A DNA stretch of 49,290 nt from Bacillota bacterium (lineage in GTDB: Bacteria > Bacillota > Limnochordia > Darwinibacteriales > Darwinibacteriaceae). The translations under genes were made by a program, and so were the position numbers. Position 1 is the stretch's first letter. Each line of letters opens with the position of its first letter. Where the stretch lies: contig JAAYRO010000155.1 of NCBI GenBank assembly GCA_012518735.1, forward strand, positions 1-49,290, in the 5' to 3' direction. This document shows positions 41,811 to 49,290 of the stretch, piece after piece. A model generated the notes under the pieces. That model saw only the letters and a program-made list of their open reading frames with translations, ran no database searches and was not told where the DNA came from.

Positions 41811-42608
41811 CTATAGACGTGTTTCTTTGGCTTTAGGAAGCTGCTTTATTTCCTCCTCGGTGAAGGATTGATCGAGTTTTGCATTTATGAACAAAAGCTC
41901 GCCAAACAAAAGTCCGTCCTCATAAACTGTAATTTCATAGGGAATCCATGTATCACTTCCCACCCGCACATACTGAACTTGATCATCATATCCCGTAATC
42001 TGCAGTAAATAGTGCTGGACTTCATCGATTGTGGAACTCTCAAGTACCTCAACAGCGTACTGTGAAAAATCAAAAAGGGTAGACACGTCTGTAACGTTTA
42101 TGTAGGCCGCAGCCTCTTCACCCATATCGCTCATGCTCTGAATGGCAATCTCGTTTGTTACAGGCATATAGACACGGACTTCCATATTTCCCTGATCAGC
42201 CAGAATAATCTGCCCTCGCAGGGCACTTGGAGAATTAAATTCTAGACGAGCTGCCTTATGTACCGCGCTGACCATGAGATGACCTGTTACTTTATCTGCC
42301 CGTTCCCCTTTATACTGAGTGACTTCAATATCAGCTGAAAGATCTTGTAGACTGCTGATCGTTTCACTGATGCTTTTCACGACTTGACTCGCTTCTTCCG
42401 AAATATGTACTTCATCAAGGAGCTCTTGGTACAATTTCTCAATAGACTCTACTGCCTCTTCCACCGTTGGACTAGATTCCAGGTTCAAATTTAGTTTCTT
42501 CGGAGTCTCTACTCCTTCTGCAGCCCCCACAGTAGAACTGAGAAATAGGACGAATAAAATAAGAATGATTCCAAAATATCTACCTTTAGCTTTCCCATTA
42601 TTTATCAT
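41811..42608 (-). CDS. LolA/LolB-like outer-membrane lipoprotein-sorting family protein
   Basis: A 265-residue exported protein: signal peptide (about 1-31), a helical stretch (VEEAVESIEKLYQELLDEV), then a LolA-type half-barrel core (LSADIEVTQYKG, GHLMVSAVHKAARLEFNS, VYMPVTNEIA, YLLQITGYD, WIPYEITVY). Family members carry lipoproteins or hydrophobic ligands across the periplasm; monoderm relatives exist. The track start is 16 codons too early; the ATG at 42608 follows GAGGAG. The barrel-like gene follows in the same operon. Confidence 0.72.
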   Translation of the reverse strand: MINNGKAKGRYFGIILILFVLFLSSTVGAAEGVETPKKLNLNLESSPTVEEAVESIEKLYQELLDEVHISEEASQVVKSISETISSLQDLSADIEVTQYKGERADKVTGHLMVSAVHKAARLEFNSPSALRGQIILADQGNMEVRVYMPVTNEIAIQSMSDMGEEAAAYINVTDVSTLFDFSQYAVEVLESSTIDEVQHYLLQITGYDDQVQYVRVGSDTWIPYEITVYEDGLLFGELLFINAKLDQSFTEEEIKQLPKAKETRL

Positions 42609-42711
42609 AACAAATTGCTCCTCACTATTTGGTAAAACAGTCAAACCTGGTTGCATTAATGGCTAACAAGTTGTAGAATATTCCCTAGATGCTAGAAAGG
42701 GGGGATGCCAC

Positions 42712-42915
42712 ATGCCAATGTATGATTATCACTGCTCGAATTGCGGCCGCTTTGAGTTAAAACAAAGCATGAAGGACGAGCCTCTAACAATTTGTCCTAC
42801 CTGCGGTGGCAAAGTCCAGCGTCTAATTAGTAAAAATGTGGGTATTATTTTTAAGGGTTCTGGTTTTTATATTAACGATAGTAAATCAGATTCCCACGAT
42901 TCTTCCGCCTCGTAA
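42712..42915 (+). CDS. FmdB-family zinc ribbon protein
   Basis: A 67-residue protein with the FmdB/CxxC zinc ribbon: YDYHCSNCGRFEL and ICPTCGGKVQRLISKNV give two CxxC pairs in the first 40 residues, followed by a GSGFYIND element and a Ser/Asp-rich tail. Members are often called regulatory proteins, but the function is poorly known. The start stands behind GGGGGG. The stop codon lies in the loop of the terminator hairpin. Confidence 0.92.
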   Translation: MPMYDYHCSNCGRFELKQSMKDEPLTICPTCGGKVQRLISKNVGIIFKGSGFYINDSKSDSHDSSAS

Positions 42916-42927
42916 GAGGCGTTTTTT
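42906..42927 (+). terminator. Terminator overlapping the FmdB stop codon
   Basis: CGCCTC and GAGGCG pair around GTAA, followed by TTTTTT. The TAA stop is inside the tetraloop region. Confidence 0.88.
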
Positions 42928-43876
42928 AATACCCCCGTTTCGGATCGACCACATTTCGTTTCGGCTTCCCATGAATCTGAAAATGCTCCCAATTCTCAAA
43001 AAAGATATGAAAAGCACGCTCTCTGTGAAATGGTGTCCGCCCACTATTATGAGGGGTAATAATTACATTCTCCATTGCCCACAAGGGACTACTCTCTGGT
43101 AGTGGCTCTTGAGGAGTTACATCTAAAGCAGCCCCTTGAATCCATCCTTCTTCCAAAGCCAGCAGTAGGTCTGCTTCTGGAATTAGAGAACCACGTCCCA
43201 CATTAATTACGACAGCATGTTTCGGCAGTTTTTGAAGACGATGTCGATTCAAAAACCCAACAGTTTGAGTTGTATGAGGCAGGGCGCAGACTAAATAATC
43301 TAACATCCCTGCGTAAGAATGAAATTCGTCTATACTGTAAACTTGCTGAGCATATTTTTCCATACCCTGCGGATTTCGACGAAAACCTATAACATTACAA
43401 TCAAAACCTTCGAGACGTTTCCCTACTTGTTGACCGATGTCACCATATCCTAAGATACCAACAGTTGAACCAGTAAGCTCTCGGAAAGGATAGAAAACAT
43501 CCCAAGACCACTGTCGTTTTGACTGAAAATCACGGGCCAGATGAATTCCCCGATTAAAAGCTAAGAGCAGACCTATGACGTGTTCTGCAATATTAGGTCC
43601 AAAAATACCACTTCCATTTGTCAGCACCATTTGGGGATTGCCCCATTCAGCTGCAAGAATTCTCTCTACACCAGCATAAGGAATTTGAAGCCATTGGCAT
43701 TTTTTCGCTTTTACCAAAACCTCAGGTGAGACAAACCCAAAAATCACATGAGCCTCTTCAACTAAAGCCCACGAATCCTCTTTATTCTCACAAACGGTTA
43801 CATTAGCACCAGTCTTGCTGCGGATTAAATCCACATCCTGATCCTGCAGCTCATTCCAGCAGACTAAAAGATTCAT
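42926..43876 (-). CDS. D-2-hydroxyacid dehydrogenase (second, divergent)
   Basis: A 316-residue NAD-dependent dehydrogenase: GYGDIGQQVGKRL for the nucleotide, Arg in NVGRGSLIPE, Glu in TPQEPLPESSP and His in ITPHNSGRTP. The N-terminal catalytic domain (VTVCENKEDSWALVEEAHVIFGF) is divergent, and the protein belongs to the GhrA-like side of the family. Substrate unknown. The start follows AAGGAGAGG. It is clearly not a recent copy of the 15279 gene. Confidence 0.9.
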   Translation of the reverse strand: MNLLVCWNELQDQDVDLIRSKTGANVTVCENKEDSWALVEEAHVIFGFVSPEVLVKAKKCQWLQIPYAGVERILAAEWGNPQMVLTNGSGIFGPNIAEHVIGLLLAFNRGIHLARDFQSKRQWSWDVFYPFRELTGSTVGILGYGDIGQQVGKRLEGFDCNVIGFRRNPQGMEKYAQQVYSIDEFHSYAGMLDYLVCALPHTTQTVGFLNRHRLQKLPKHAVVINVGRGSLIPEADLLLALEEGWIQGAALDVTPQEPLPESSPLWAMENVIITPHNSGRTPFHRERAFHIFFENWEHFQIHGKPKRNVVDPKRGY

Positions 43877-43900
43877 AAACCTCTCCTTATGTATCCTCAG

Positions 43901-45307
43901 TTATGGAACAGATAACTTAGGTCGTGTAAGAGTGATTGTGTTTCCCTCTCGAATTACAGTAGGAGACAAAAACGTCTTTCTCTCTACGACTCTAGGTACA
44001 GGATTATGGATTACGACTGGCTGCACATCAGGGCTCCTAACAAAGTAAGACCCGCCGCTGCCCACAAACCCAATCCCATCGTCACACCAAATAGGTTGAC
44101 TACCACTCTTACCTTGACTTACGGCAATATCTACATTTCCAGCAAGATAACCTACAACAATATCAGAGTGAGTTCCATCACTAACAGTCATAGCTACCAT
44201 ATTACCCTGGGGAGACCAGACAACCTCTTCAACATGACGATCTGAATAGTGACGTAGTTTTTTCGCCACATTACCCATTCGGTCGATCAACCACAGACCT
44301 TTAGTCTCCTTTTCCTCTACAATGACGGCAAGGTACTTCCCGTCTGGGGACCACGCTGCGTCAAATACCTTGTGGTCTGGCAGCCAAGTAAGGGCTAAAT
44401 CCTGCTGGGTGTCTTCTATTTCCAATCCCCACTGAAATGAAGAATTTCCCTCAACTGTGAGCACAAAACGCCCCATTGGATCCATTCGAGGGTCTAAAAT
44501 AGAATTCCTTCTGCTATTTAGTACTTCTAACCATTCTTGGTCAGAAATTTTTTGAGGACTGCTCCAAAATGACAAAAGATTGGCTGCCACTCTCTCCCGC
44601 CTTTCATAACTTTCGGGATGAGTTCGAAATACCCGCAGAGGCTGATCGGCTGACTCAATCTGCAGCAAATAGTCCATAAGTAGAACTGATCCAGCCCCGT
44701 CAAATCCCGCTTCTACAGCATACTCTTGACCTAATATGTCTGCCTCGTATTCAGCCTCCCGGCCCCAACCAAGCTGGAGAAGCTGAAGTGCGGTAGTACT
44801 AGCTATTCGAACAATTTCAGTGGATGCCATATCCAACCAAAACATTCCTACTTCCATCAGGACAGTCAAGCCCATCTGCCGCAAAACTGCATTAAGCCCA
44901 TGTTTGCATTCTACGTGTGCAATCTCGTGCCCTAAGACGGCTGCTACTTGACTCTCATCATTCCCTACAGCCCTTAACAATCCTCTTGTAACAAATATGT
45001 ATCCTCCTGGTAGAGCAAACGCATTCATTTCCTGCGTATTTAGGACTGTTAAAGTATATTCGATTTCCGTTCTTTTCGTAACATCAACTAAACGCCGAAA
45101 AATCTCATCAAGCCACAACCGCTCCTGAATGGGTAAAACATATTCGCCCCCATATTGTTTAACTAATTCAGGGGCAGCACCCCGACCTATCCCCCGCTCA
45201 AATTGGGTCAAAAGATTATGAAACGCTTCCCCACTGCCTGAACAGCTCACCACTACTATGAACACCATAAGCACTACATACAGATTTCTCGTCTTATGAG
45301 ATGTCAT
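43901..45307 (-). CDS. M48 metallopeptidase lipoprotein with TolB/WD40-like C-terminus
   Basis: A 468-residue envelope protease. A hydrophobic N-terminus ends in a lipobox-like VVSC (C22). The M48 domain has the zinc motif HEIAH (127-131) and the third ligand in EYEADILG. The C-terminal half has TolB-like repeats (DAAWSPDGKYLAVIVEE, EVVWSPQGNMVAMTVSD). BepA/YfgC-like quality control of envelope proteins is a possible role. The start at 45307 is fixed by an ATGA overlap with the upstream gene, 15 codons inside the track start. Confidence 0.88.
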   Translation of the reverse strand: MTSHKTRNLYVVLMVFIVVVSCSGSGEAFHNLLTQFERGIGRGAAPELVKQYGGEYVLPIQERLWLDEIFRRLVDVTKRTEIEYTLTVLNTQEMNAFALPGGYIFVTRGLLRAVGNDESQVAAVLGHEIAHVECKHGLNAVLRQMGLTVLMEVGMFWLDMASTEIVRIASTTALQLLQLGWGREAEYEADILGQEYAVEAGFDGAGSVLLMDYLLQIESADQPLRVFRTHPESYERRERVAANLLSFWSSPQKISDQEWLEVLNSRRNSILDPRMDPMGRFVLTVEGNSSFQWGLEIEDTQQDLALTWLPDHKVFDAAWSPDGKYLAVIVEEKETKGLWLIDRMGNVAKKLRHYSDRHVEEVVWSPQGNMVAMTVSDGTHSDIVVGYLAGNVDIAVSQGKSGSQPIWCDDGIGFVGSGGSYFVRSPDVQPVVIHNPVPRVVERKTFLSPTVIREGNTITLTRPKLSVP

Positions 45308-45825
45308 TGTGACCACCGCCAGTTTGATATTACTGTTTGAAAAACGGCACAACTATCCTCAAAAGAATCTTCACTATCACTAATGGTAATGACAATCCCC
45401 TGCTCATCTTCAAGTACAATAAATATTCTGTACTCCCATTGTCGAGCTTTTGAATCGAGAAGGTATGAATAAACGCTGGAAGCAGCTGCAACTCCATCGA
45501 TCATTAGTTCAGTTACAGGCTCCTCCAATTGAAACCCGCGCAGACCTCCTGGTGCCTCATAAAGACTCAAGGTACGTTCAGCAAACGATCGGGCATTATC
45601 ATCTAGGATATGCTGTAACCGCTCTATATATAAAAGATTGCTTTCGTCTGGTCCATAAAAAACAACTAAATGATTGTCACTTTGGTGAGTCTGATACACC
45701 CATTGTTCAGGGATCACCGTTTGATAATACCCACCAGGTTCTGTAAACATAAACCCATTCCCCAAAGCTTGTGACGCAGCTAGTATTATAAGCGCTGCTG
45801 CAAGCCCCAGACGATAACGAACCAT
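45304..45825 (-). CDS. Secreted protein of unknown function, coupled to the M48 peptidase
   Basis: A 173-residue protein with a signal peptide (1-22, ending QALG-NG). The mature part is a mixed alpha/beta domain with PGGYYQTVIPEQWVYQ near the start and FQTVISNWRWSQ at the end, reminiscent of PsbP/DUF1795-like folds, but I do not claim the family. Its stop overlaps the M48 start (ATGA), so the two are made together, and it may be a partner or regulator of the protease. Confidence 0.78.
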   Translation of the reverse strand: MVRYRLGLAAALIILAASQALGNGFMFTEPGGYYQTVIPEQWVYQTHQSDNHLVVFYGPDESNLLYIERLQHILDDNARSFAERTLSLYEAPGGLRGFQLEEPVTELMIDGVAAASSVYSYLLDSKARQWEYRIFIVLEDEQGIVITISDSEDSFEDSCAVFQTVISNWRWSQ

Positions 45826-45849
45826 TCTCTCACTCCTATCCTGCCGAAC

Positions 45850-46857
45850 CTAACAGGAATCACGTATTACTAACCCTGCAGGGAGAATCTGATGATCTGG
45901 ATGAACCCCTGTTCCATAAATCTGAGCCACAAGCATCTGCACCGCAATCTGACCCAACTCATAAATCGGTACATTCACAGAGGTGAGAGCTGGCTTAATA
46001 CACGCGCCTAACATAGTATTGTTAAACCCAATTACCCCTACATCTCGCCCCACCACGAGTCCCCGTTCATGAAGAGCCTGCATCGCACCGATGGCCAGCA
46101 GATCATCTACGGAAAAAACGGCTGTAAATGGTATATTTCGTTCTAAAATGCGGTTCGTAGCTTCATAGCCACCTTCTACTGAAAAATCCGAATGCTCCAC
46201 TAAATTAGGATCTATTTCTATACCACGTTCAGTTAAGGCATCACAATATCCTTGAAAGCGATCTGTGCTCACAACATAATCAGGATTTCCGTCAAGACAC
46301 GCGATTGCACGATGACCCTTGTCCATCAGATACTGTACAGCCGTGCGAGCCGCAGCCACATTATCATTGTTCACCCATGAGATCTCTTCTGGACCATCAT
46401 ATCGTCCTACCAAAACAAAGGGAAATCCTTCTTCCGCCAATACAGGTATAAGTTGATCATTGCGATGAGATGCTAAAAGTATCACCCCATCCACCCTTCT
46501 CTGGCGGAGGAGATTCAAACATTCTTCCTCTTCTTGCTCTCGGGTGTTACTTGTCGATAGGAGCAGATTCAGTCGATGTTTGTTTGCAATGGACGAAATT
46601 CCGCGAATGACGTCTGGAAAAAAGGGGTTAGCAAACGTCTGCTCCGTAGTGCGCGATCGAATCACGCCAAGGCTGTTGCTGGTTCTGTTAACTAAACTGC
46701 GAGCTATAGCATTAGGGTAATAACCTAATTCCCGCATAGCCTCTCGTACTTTTTCTTTTGTTGCCTGACTAATCCGAGGATGATCAGCAATAACCCTACT
46801 GACGGTTGAAGGAGAAACATGGGCCAATTTGGCAACATCCTTAATTGTAACACTCAT
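45850..46857 (-). CDS. LacI-family transcriptional regulator
   Basis: A 335-residue repressor: N-terminal helix-turn-helix (TIKDVAKLAHVSPSTVSRVI) and hinge (YYPNAIARSL), then a periplasmic-binding-protein-like sugar sensor (GVILLASHRNDQLIPVL, DGNPDYVVSTDRFQGYCDAL). The effector is unknown. The ATG at 46857 is better spaced than the track's GTG. It is divergent from the glutamate-synthase-like gene, with a palindrome between them. Confidence 0.95.
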   Translation of the reverse strand: MSVTIKDVAKLAHVSPSTVSRVIADHPRISQATKEKVREAMRELGYYPNAIARSLVNRTSNSLGVIRSRTTEQTFANPFFPDVIRGISSIANKHRLNLLLSTSNTREQEEEECLNLLRQRRVDGVILLASHRNDQLIPVLAEEGFPFVLVGRYDGPEEISWVNNDNVAAARTAVQYLMDKGHRAIACLDGNPDYVVSTDRFQGYCDALTERGIEIDPNLVEHSDFSVEGGYEATNRILERNIPFTAVFSVDDLLAIGAMQALHERGLVVGRDVGVIGFNNTMLGACIKPALTSVNVPIYELGQIAVQMLVAQIYGTGVHPDHQILPAGLVIRDSC

Positions 46858-46914
46858 TTGCACACATCCTCAACCTAACTAAGTCAAATTAATCATTATG
46901 TTATATACCACATC

Positions 46915-46925
46915 TTACCGGGTAA
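46915..46925. promoter_or_regulatory. Candidate LacI-type operator
   Basis: TTACCGGGTAA is a perfect palindrome with a central G, in the intergenic region between lacI-like and glutamate-synthase-like genes. It overlaps a possible -35 (TTTACC, 17 bases from TAACAT) of the regulator on the minus strand, so autoregulation is plausible. Confidence 0.4.
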
Positions 46926-46972
46926 ATCCTTCACTAAGCTGTGAACCACACTTCTGTCTGGAGAGATAATGA

Positions 46973-48382
46973 ATGGATAAAATCACTAAATGGGTATGGA
47001 CAGGAACCTTAACCCTAATGGGAGGATTAGCTCTCACCAGATTCATCACATCCCAGGTCAGCAAAGGTATGATCCACACCATTATGACCGATCCCTATGC
47101 GAAGAATTTAGCCGAATTCTATTCTGCCACTAGCCGCACGGGCATTCAAGATATTATCGAAACCAATTTAAGAGCAGAAGAAGGCAGACTAATTCTCAGA
47201 CCGCTCGGAAGCCCTCGAAAATTCGTTGATTTCGACGGTCTCATGTTTAACACTGCCCATCTATCTCCAATGTCTACGCCCCTCACAGAACATATTGATA
47301 CATCGATCACTATTGGCAAACGAGCTCCCCATCCATTACGTATTAACACACCGCTCCTCATCTCTGGAATGGCTTATGGTCTCGGTGTTTCAGAAAAGTT
47401 CAAGTACGCTTTGGCTTACGGAAGTACACTGGCCGAAACCGCTTCCAATACAGGTGAAGGGCCTTTTCTACCTTATGAACGGGAGCTGGCCAACAACCTG
47501 ATAATTCAGTATCCTCGTGCTCCGTGGAATCGAAATCCCAGTATTCTACAACAAGCTGATGCAGTGGAAATCCAAATCGGACAGGGGGCTTCTGCAAGTA
47601 CGGCTCATAGAACACCACCTGGAAAAATCAACACCCGTCTAAGAAGGAGATTAGGGATTGCCCCAAGTCAGCAGGCTGTTATTCATGCCCACATGCCAGA
47701 ACTAGATTCTTTTGACGGACTGCCAAAACTGGTCGCCTATTTAAGGGACCTTACAGATGGAGTTCCCATTGGTATCAAGTTCTCCTTTACCCATGGACTT
47801 GAAGAAAATATAGACCTTTGTCTGGAAGCAGATGTTGATTATCTCGCACTGGAAGGAGCTCAGGCAGCAACTATTGGAGCTCCTCCAATTTTAGAGGATG
47901 ATTTTGGACTTCCGACCCTGATTGGTCTTTGTCGAACTGTAGATCATCTTCGCAGACGGCAAGCTCAAGACCATATCAGCCTCATTGTTGGTGGAGGATT
48001 TAAGTCGCCTGGTCAATGTCTGAAAGCCCTAGCATTAGGAGCTGATGCTGTTTACCTTGGCACGACTGTTCTATTTGCCGCTTCCCATACCCAAATCCTT
48101 CACGCCCTACCCTGGGAACCTCCAACACAGTTAGTGATCGAAGGTGGCAAAGCGAGTTCTAAGTTTAACTGGAAAAAAGGTGCCCAGTCCTTAGCTAAAT
48201 ACCTCCAGTCAGCGAATGCCGAGATTAAGGAAGGAATAAGGGCCCTAGGCAAACACTCTCTTTCTGAGATTAACGAAGAAGATCTGGTGGCACTGGACAA
48301 AACAACCAGCGAAATCACGGGCATACCGTTAGCCTATTCCAGTCGAAACGTACAAGCCGTTTTTCGACCTGGTTCAAAATAA
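46973..48382 (+). CDS. FMN-binding glutamate synthase family protein (membrane-anchored)
   Basis: A 469-residue protein with an N-terminal transmembrane segment (about 6-28) and a glutamate-synthase central/FMN domain: TPLLISGMAYGLGVSEKF, VEIQIGQGASAST and LIVGGGFKSPGQCLKALALGADAVYLGT. It lacks the amidotransferase and the NADPH subunit. Such stand-alone, membrane-linked archaeal-type GltB homologues have uncertain reactions and may be FMN oxidoreductases. The start has GGAGAG upstream. The 3' end overlaps the convergent radical SAM gene by 49 bases. Confidence 0.88.
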   Translation: MDKITKWVWTGTLTLMGGLALTRFITSQVSKGMIHTIMTDPYAKNLAEFYSATSRTGIQDIIETNLRAEEGRLILRPLGSPRKFVDFDGLMFNTAHLSPMSTPLTEHIDTSITIGKRAPHPLRINTPLLISGMAYGLGVSEKFKYALAYGSTLAETASNTGEGPFLPYERELANNLIIQYPRAPWNRNPSILQQADAVEIQIGQGASASTAHRTPPGKINTRLRRRLGIAPSQQAVIHAHMPELDSFDGLPKLVAYLRDLTDGVPIGIKFSFTHGLEENIDLCLEADVDYLALEGAQAATIGAPPILEDDFGLPTLIGLCRTVDHLRRRQAQDHISLIVGGGFKSPGQCLKALALGADAVYLGTTVLFAASHTQILHALPWEPPTQLVIEGGKASSKFNWKKGAQSLAKYLQSANAEIKEGIRALGKHSLSEINEEDLVALDKTTSEITGIPLAYSSRNVQAVFRPGSK

Positions 48383-49290
48383 AACAAAACTGTTTGTGAC
48401 TGGCCCTCAAAACGAAACTGCTCTACGAATATCCGCCGACCAATTTCTCGAGTTGGTAATGATTTCAGCTTAGGAAGGTAATCAAACACTCGTCCAGAGC
48501 GGATCAGCTCATTTTCCAGACTTCGATTAGGCAGTCCTCCCATCCACCGAGGTGTCCCTCGCCGTGGTTCATTGAGACGAAAATCCCAGCGCAGATATGA
48601 AATTAAGTCAGGATTCTCTTTTGCGTAAAAGTCTGCCAAGATCTTGTACAAAGTCATTTGAGAGTGGTTCAGCCAGTGATATCCTCTCTCTTCCCAGCGC
48701 TCAGCGAAATCGTTGAAGAACCAGAAGGGTGACTTCCCATCCTGAAGTAGATACTCTAGGGATCGTTCAAAACGGCCGCTCACATATTTGTCAACTAGAT
48801 CCTCAATGGTGTGCAGTCGACACAGTTCCTCATAAGATAAGTCATCCGTCTGAAGTACTTCATAGGGAGCCCGCTCCCGATAGACACAGCCAAAACTGTC
48901 CGCCTCTTTTCTTAAGCGTGAGCCGCGCAGCAATTTTAGGAATCCAAGGTGAATTCTCGTCGGCTTTAAGGAATATACGTAGTCAAAGGATTGACCAAAT
49001 CGATGAAACCCTTCCTTGGGTAAACCAGCAATGAGATCCAACAAGACTCGAACATGGGTCTTGGTTCTCAAGAATTCTACAACCTCTCCCAGACGTTCCA
49101 GATCTGAATTGCGAGATACTGCCTCTAATGTTTCTTCATTGGTAGACTGAACTCCAATTTCAAATTGGAAACGGTTAGGTGGAGCTGTCGTAAGCAGCTG
49201 GAGTACGTCATCTGTAAGAATGTCACCACTGACCTCAAGTTGAAATCGGGTGGTTGTATCAAGACTAATCATAAACTCCAATAGATCATA
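48334..49290 (-). CDS. B12-binding-type radical SAM protein, DUF4080-like (C-terminal part, cut by window edge)
   Basis: The minus-strand frame stays open to the right edge (Y-D-L-L-E-F-M-I), so the 5' part, including any CxxxCxxC cluster and B12-binding domain, lies outside. The visible about 318 residues include the radical SAM barrel end (FQFEIGVQSTNEETLEAVSRN, VLLDLIAGLPKEG, RIHLGFLKLLRGSRLR) and a C-terminal domain typical of DUF4080 proteins. The reaction is unknown. The TTG in the ORF track is internal and not a real start. Confidence 0.87.
   Translation of the reverse strand, partial: YDLLEFMISLDTTTRFQLEVSGDILTDDVLQLLTTAPPNRFQFEIGVQSTNEETLEAVSRNSDLERLGEVVEFLRTKTHVRVLLDLIAGLPKEGFHRFGQSFDYVYSLKPTRIHLGFLKLLRGSRLRKEADSFGCVYRERAPYEVLQTDDLSYEELCRLHTIEDLVDKYVSGRFERSLEYLLQDGKSPFWFFNDFAERWEERGYHWLNHSQMTLYKILADFYAKENPDLISYLRWDFRLNEPRRGTPRWMGGLPNRSLENELIRSGRVFDYLPKLKSLPTREIGRRIFVEQFRFEGQSQTVLFYFEPGRKTACTFRLE

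Overview
The window is a compact, roughly mid-GC bacterial chromosome segment that reads as an anaerobic, probably spore-forming member of the Firmicutes (Bacillota). The support is: strong AAGGAGG-type ribosome sites with many GTG/TTG starts, a TRAP (mtrB) gene, Rex, a ReoM/IreB-type protein, a SpoVD-like PBP with a PASTA domain, a DacF-like carboxypeptidase, a Cys-rich LysM protein of the spore-coat sort, and a complete Rnf complex. A LolA-like protein next to a putative beta-barrel ending in Phe hints at a diderm Firmicute (Limnochordia- or Halanaerobiales-like). That placement is inference. I see no phage, IS element, CRISPR array or obvious transfer island. No stretch over 300 bases lacks a gene, counting tRNAs.

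Layout. 1-6.6 kb (minus strand): reoM/ireB-murA, a terminator, then dnaE (probably CTG-started), mtrB, a DUF2007 protein, accD and accA (cut by the window edge). 6.9-8.3 kb (plus): a PspC / LiaF-like envelope-stress pair. 8.3-11.6 kb: a Na/Pi cotransporter, a glycosyltransferase and a cobalamin adenosyltransferase. 11.6-14.5 kb: tRNA-Glu and tRNA-Gln with their own promoter and terminator, OsmC, gltX and an orphan ParA. 14.6-18.5 kb (plus): a RibU-like riboflavin ECF component, a 2-hydroxyacid dehydrogenase, a second PspC protein and a YyaL/DUF255 protein, followed by tRNA-Asn on the other strand.

18.7-25.9 kb: a five-LysM protein, a YkoF-like small protein, two tandem paralogous exported double-FMN-binding proteins, Rex, a secreted unknown, a three-gene set (105-aa unknown, metallophosphoesterase, ParB-like protein with a Cys cluster) and nth. 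25.8-32.5 kb: cell-wall genes (PASTA PBP, DacF-like, FemAB-like, alanine racemase), a nitrilase-family hydrolase and CsoR. 32.5-40.5 kb (minus): a LysM/M23 peptidase, trxB and the rnfCDGEAB-apbE operon. 40.5-49.3 kb: trmL, the barrel/LolA-like pair, an FmdB zinc ribbon, a second 2-hydroxyacid dehydrogenase, an M48 lipoprotein peptidase pair, a LacI regulator divergent from an FMN-dependent glutamate-synthase-like protein, and a truncated DUF4080 radical SAM protein.

Two themes link the genes. The first is flavin and redox: RibU, ApbE, RnfG/RnfD, two exported proteins carrying four flavinylation motifs in total, and Rex. Together they suggest riboflavin uptake, covalent FMN attachment outside the membrane, and electron flow tied to NADH and ferredoxin. 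The second is envelope construction and its control: ReoM next to murA, PBP/DacF, FemAB, Alr, M23, LysM, PspC and LolA-like/barrel genes. Several ORF-track starts are too long; corrected starts and their evidence are given per gene.
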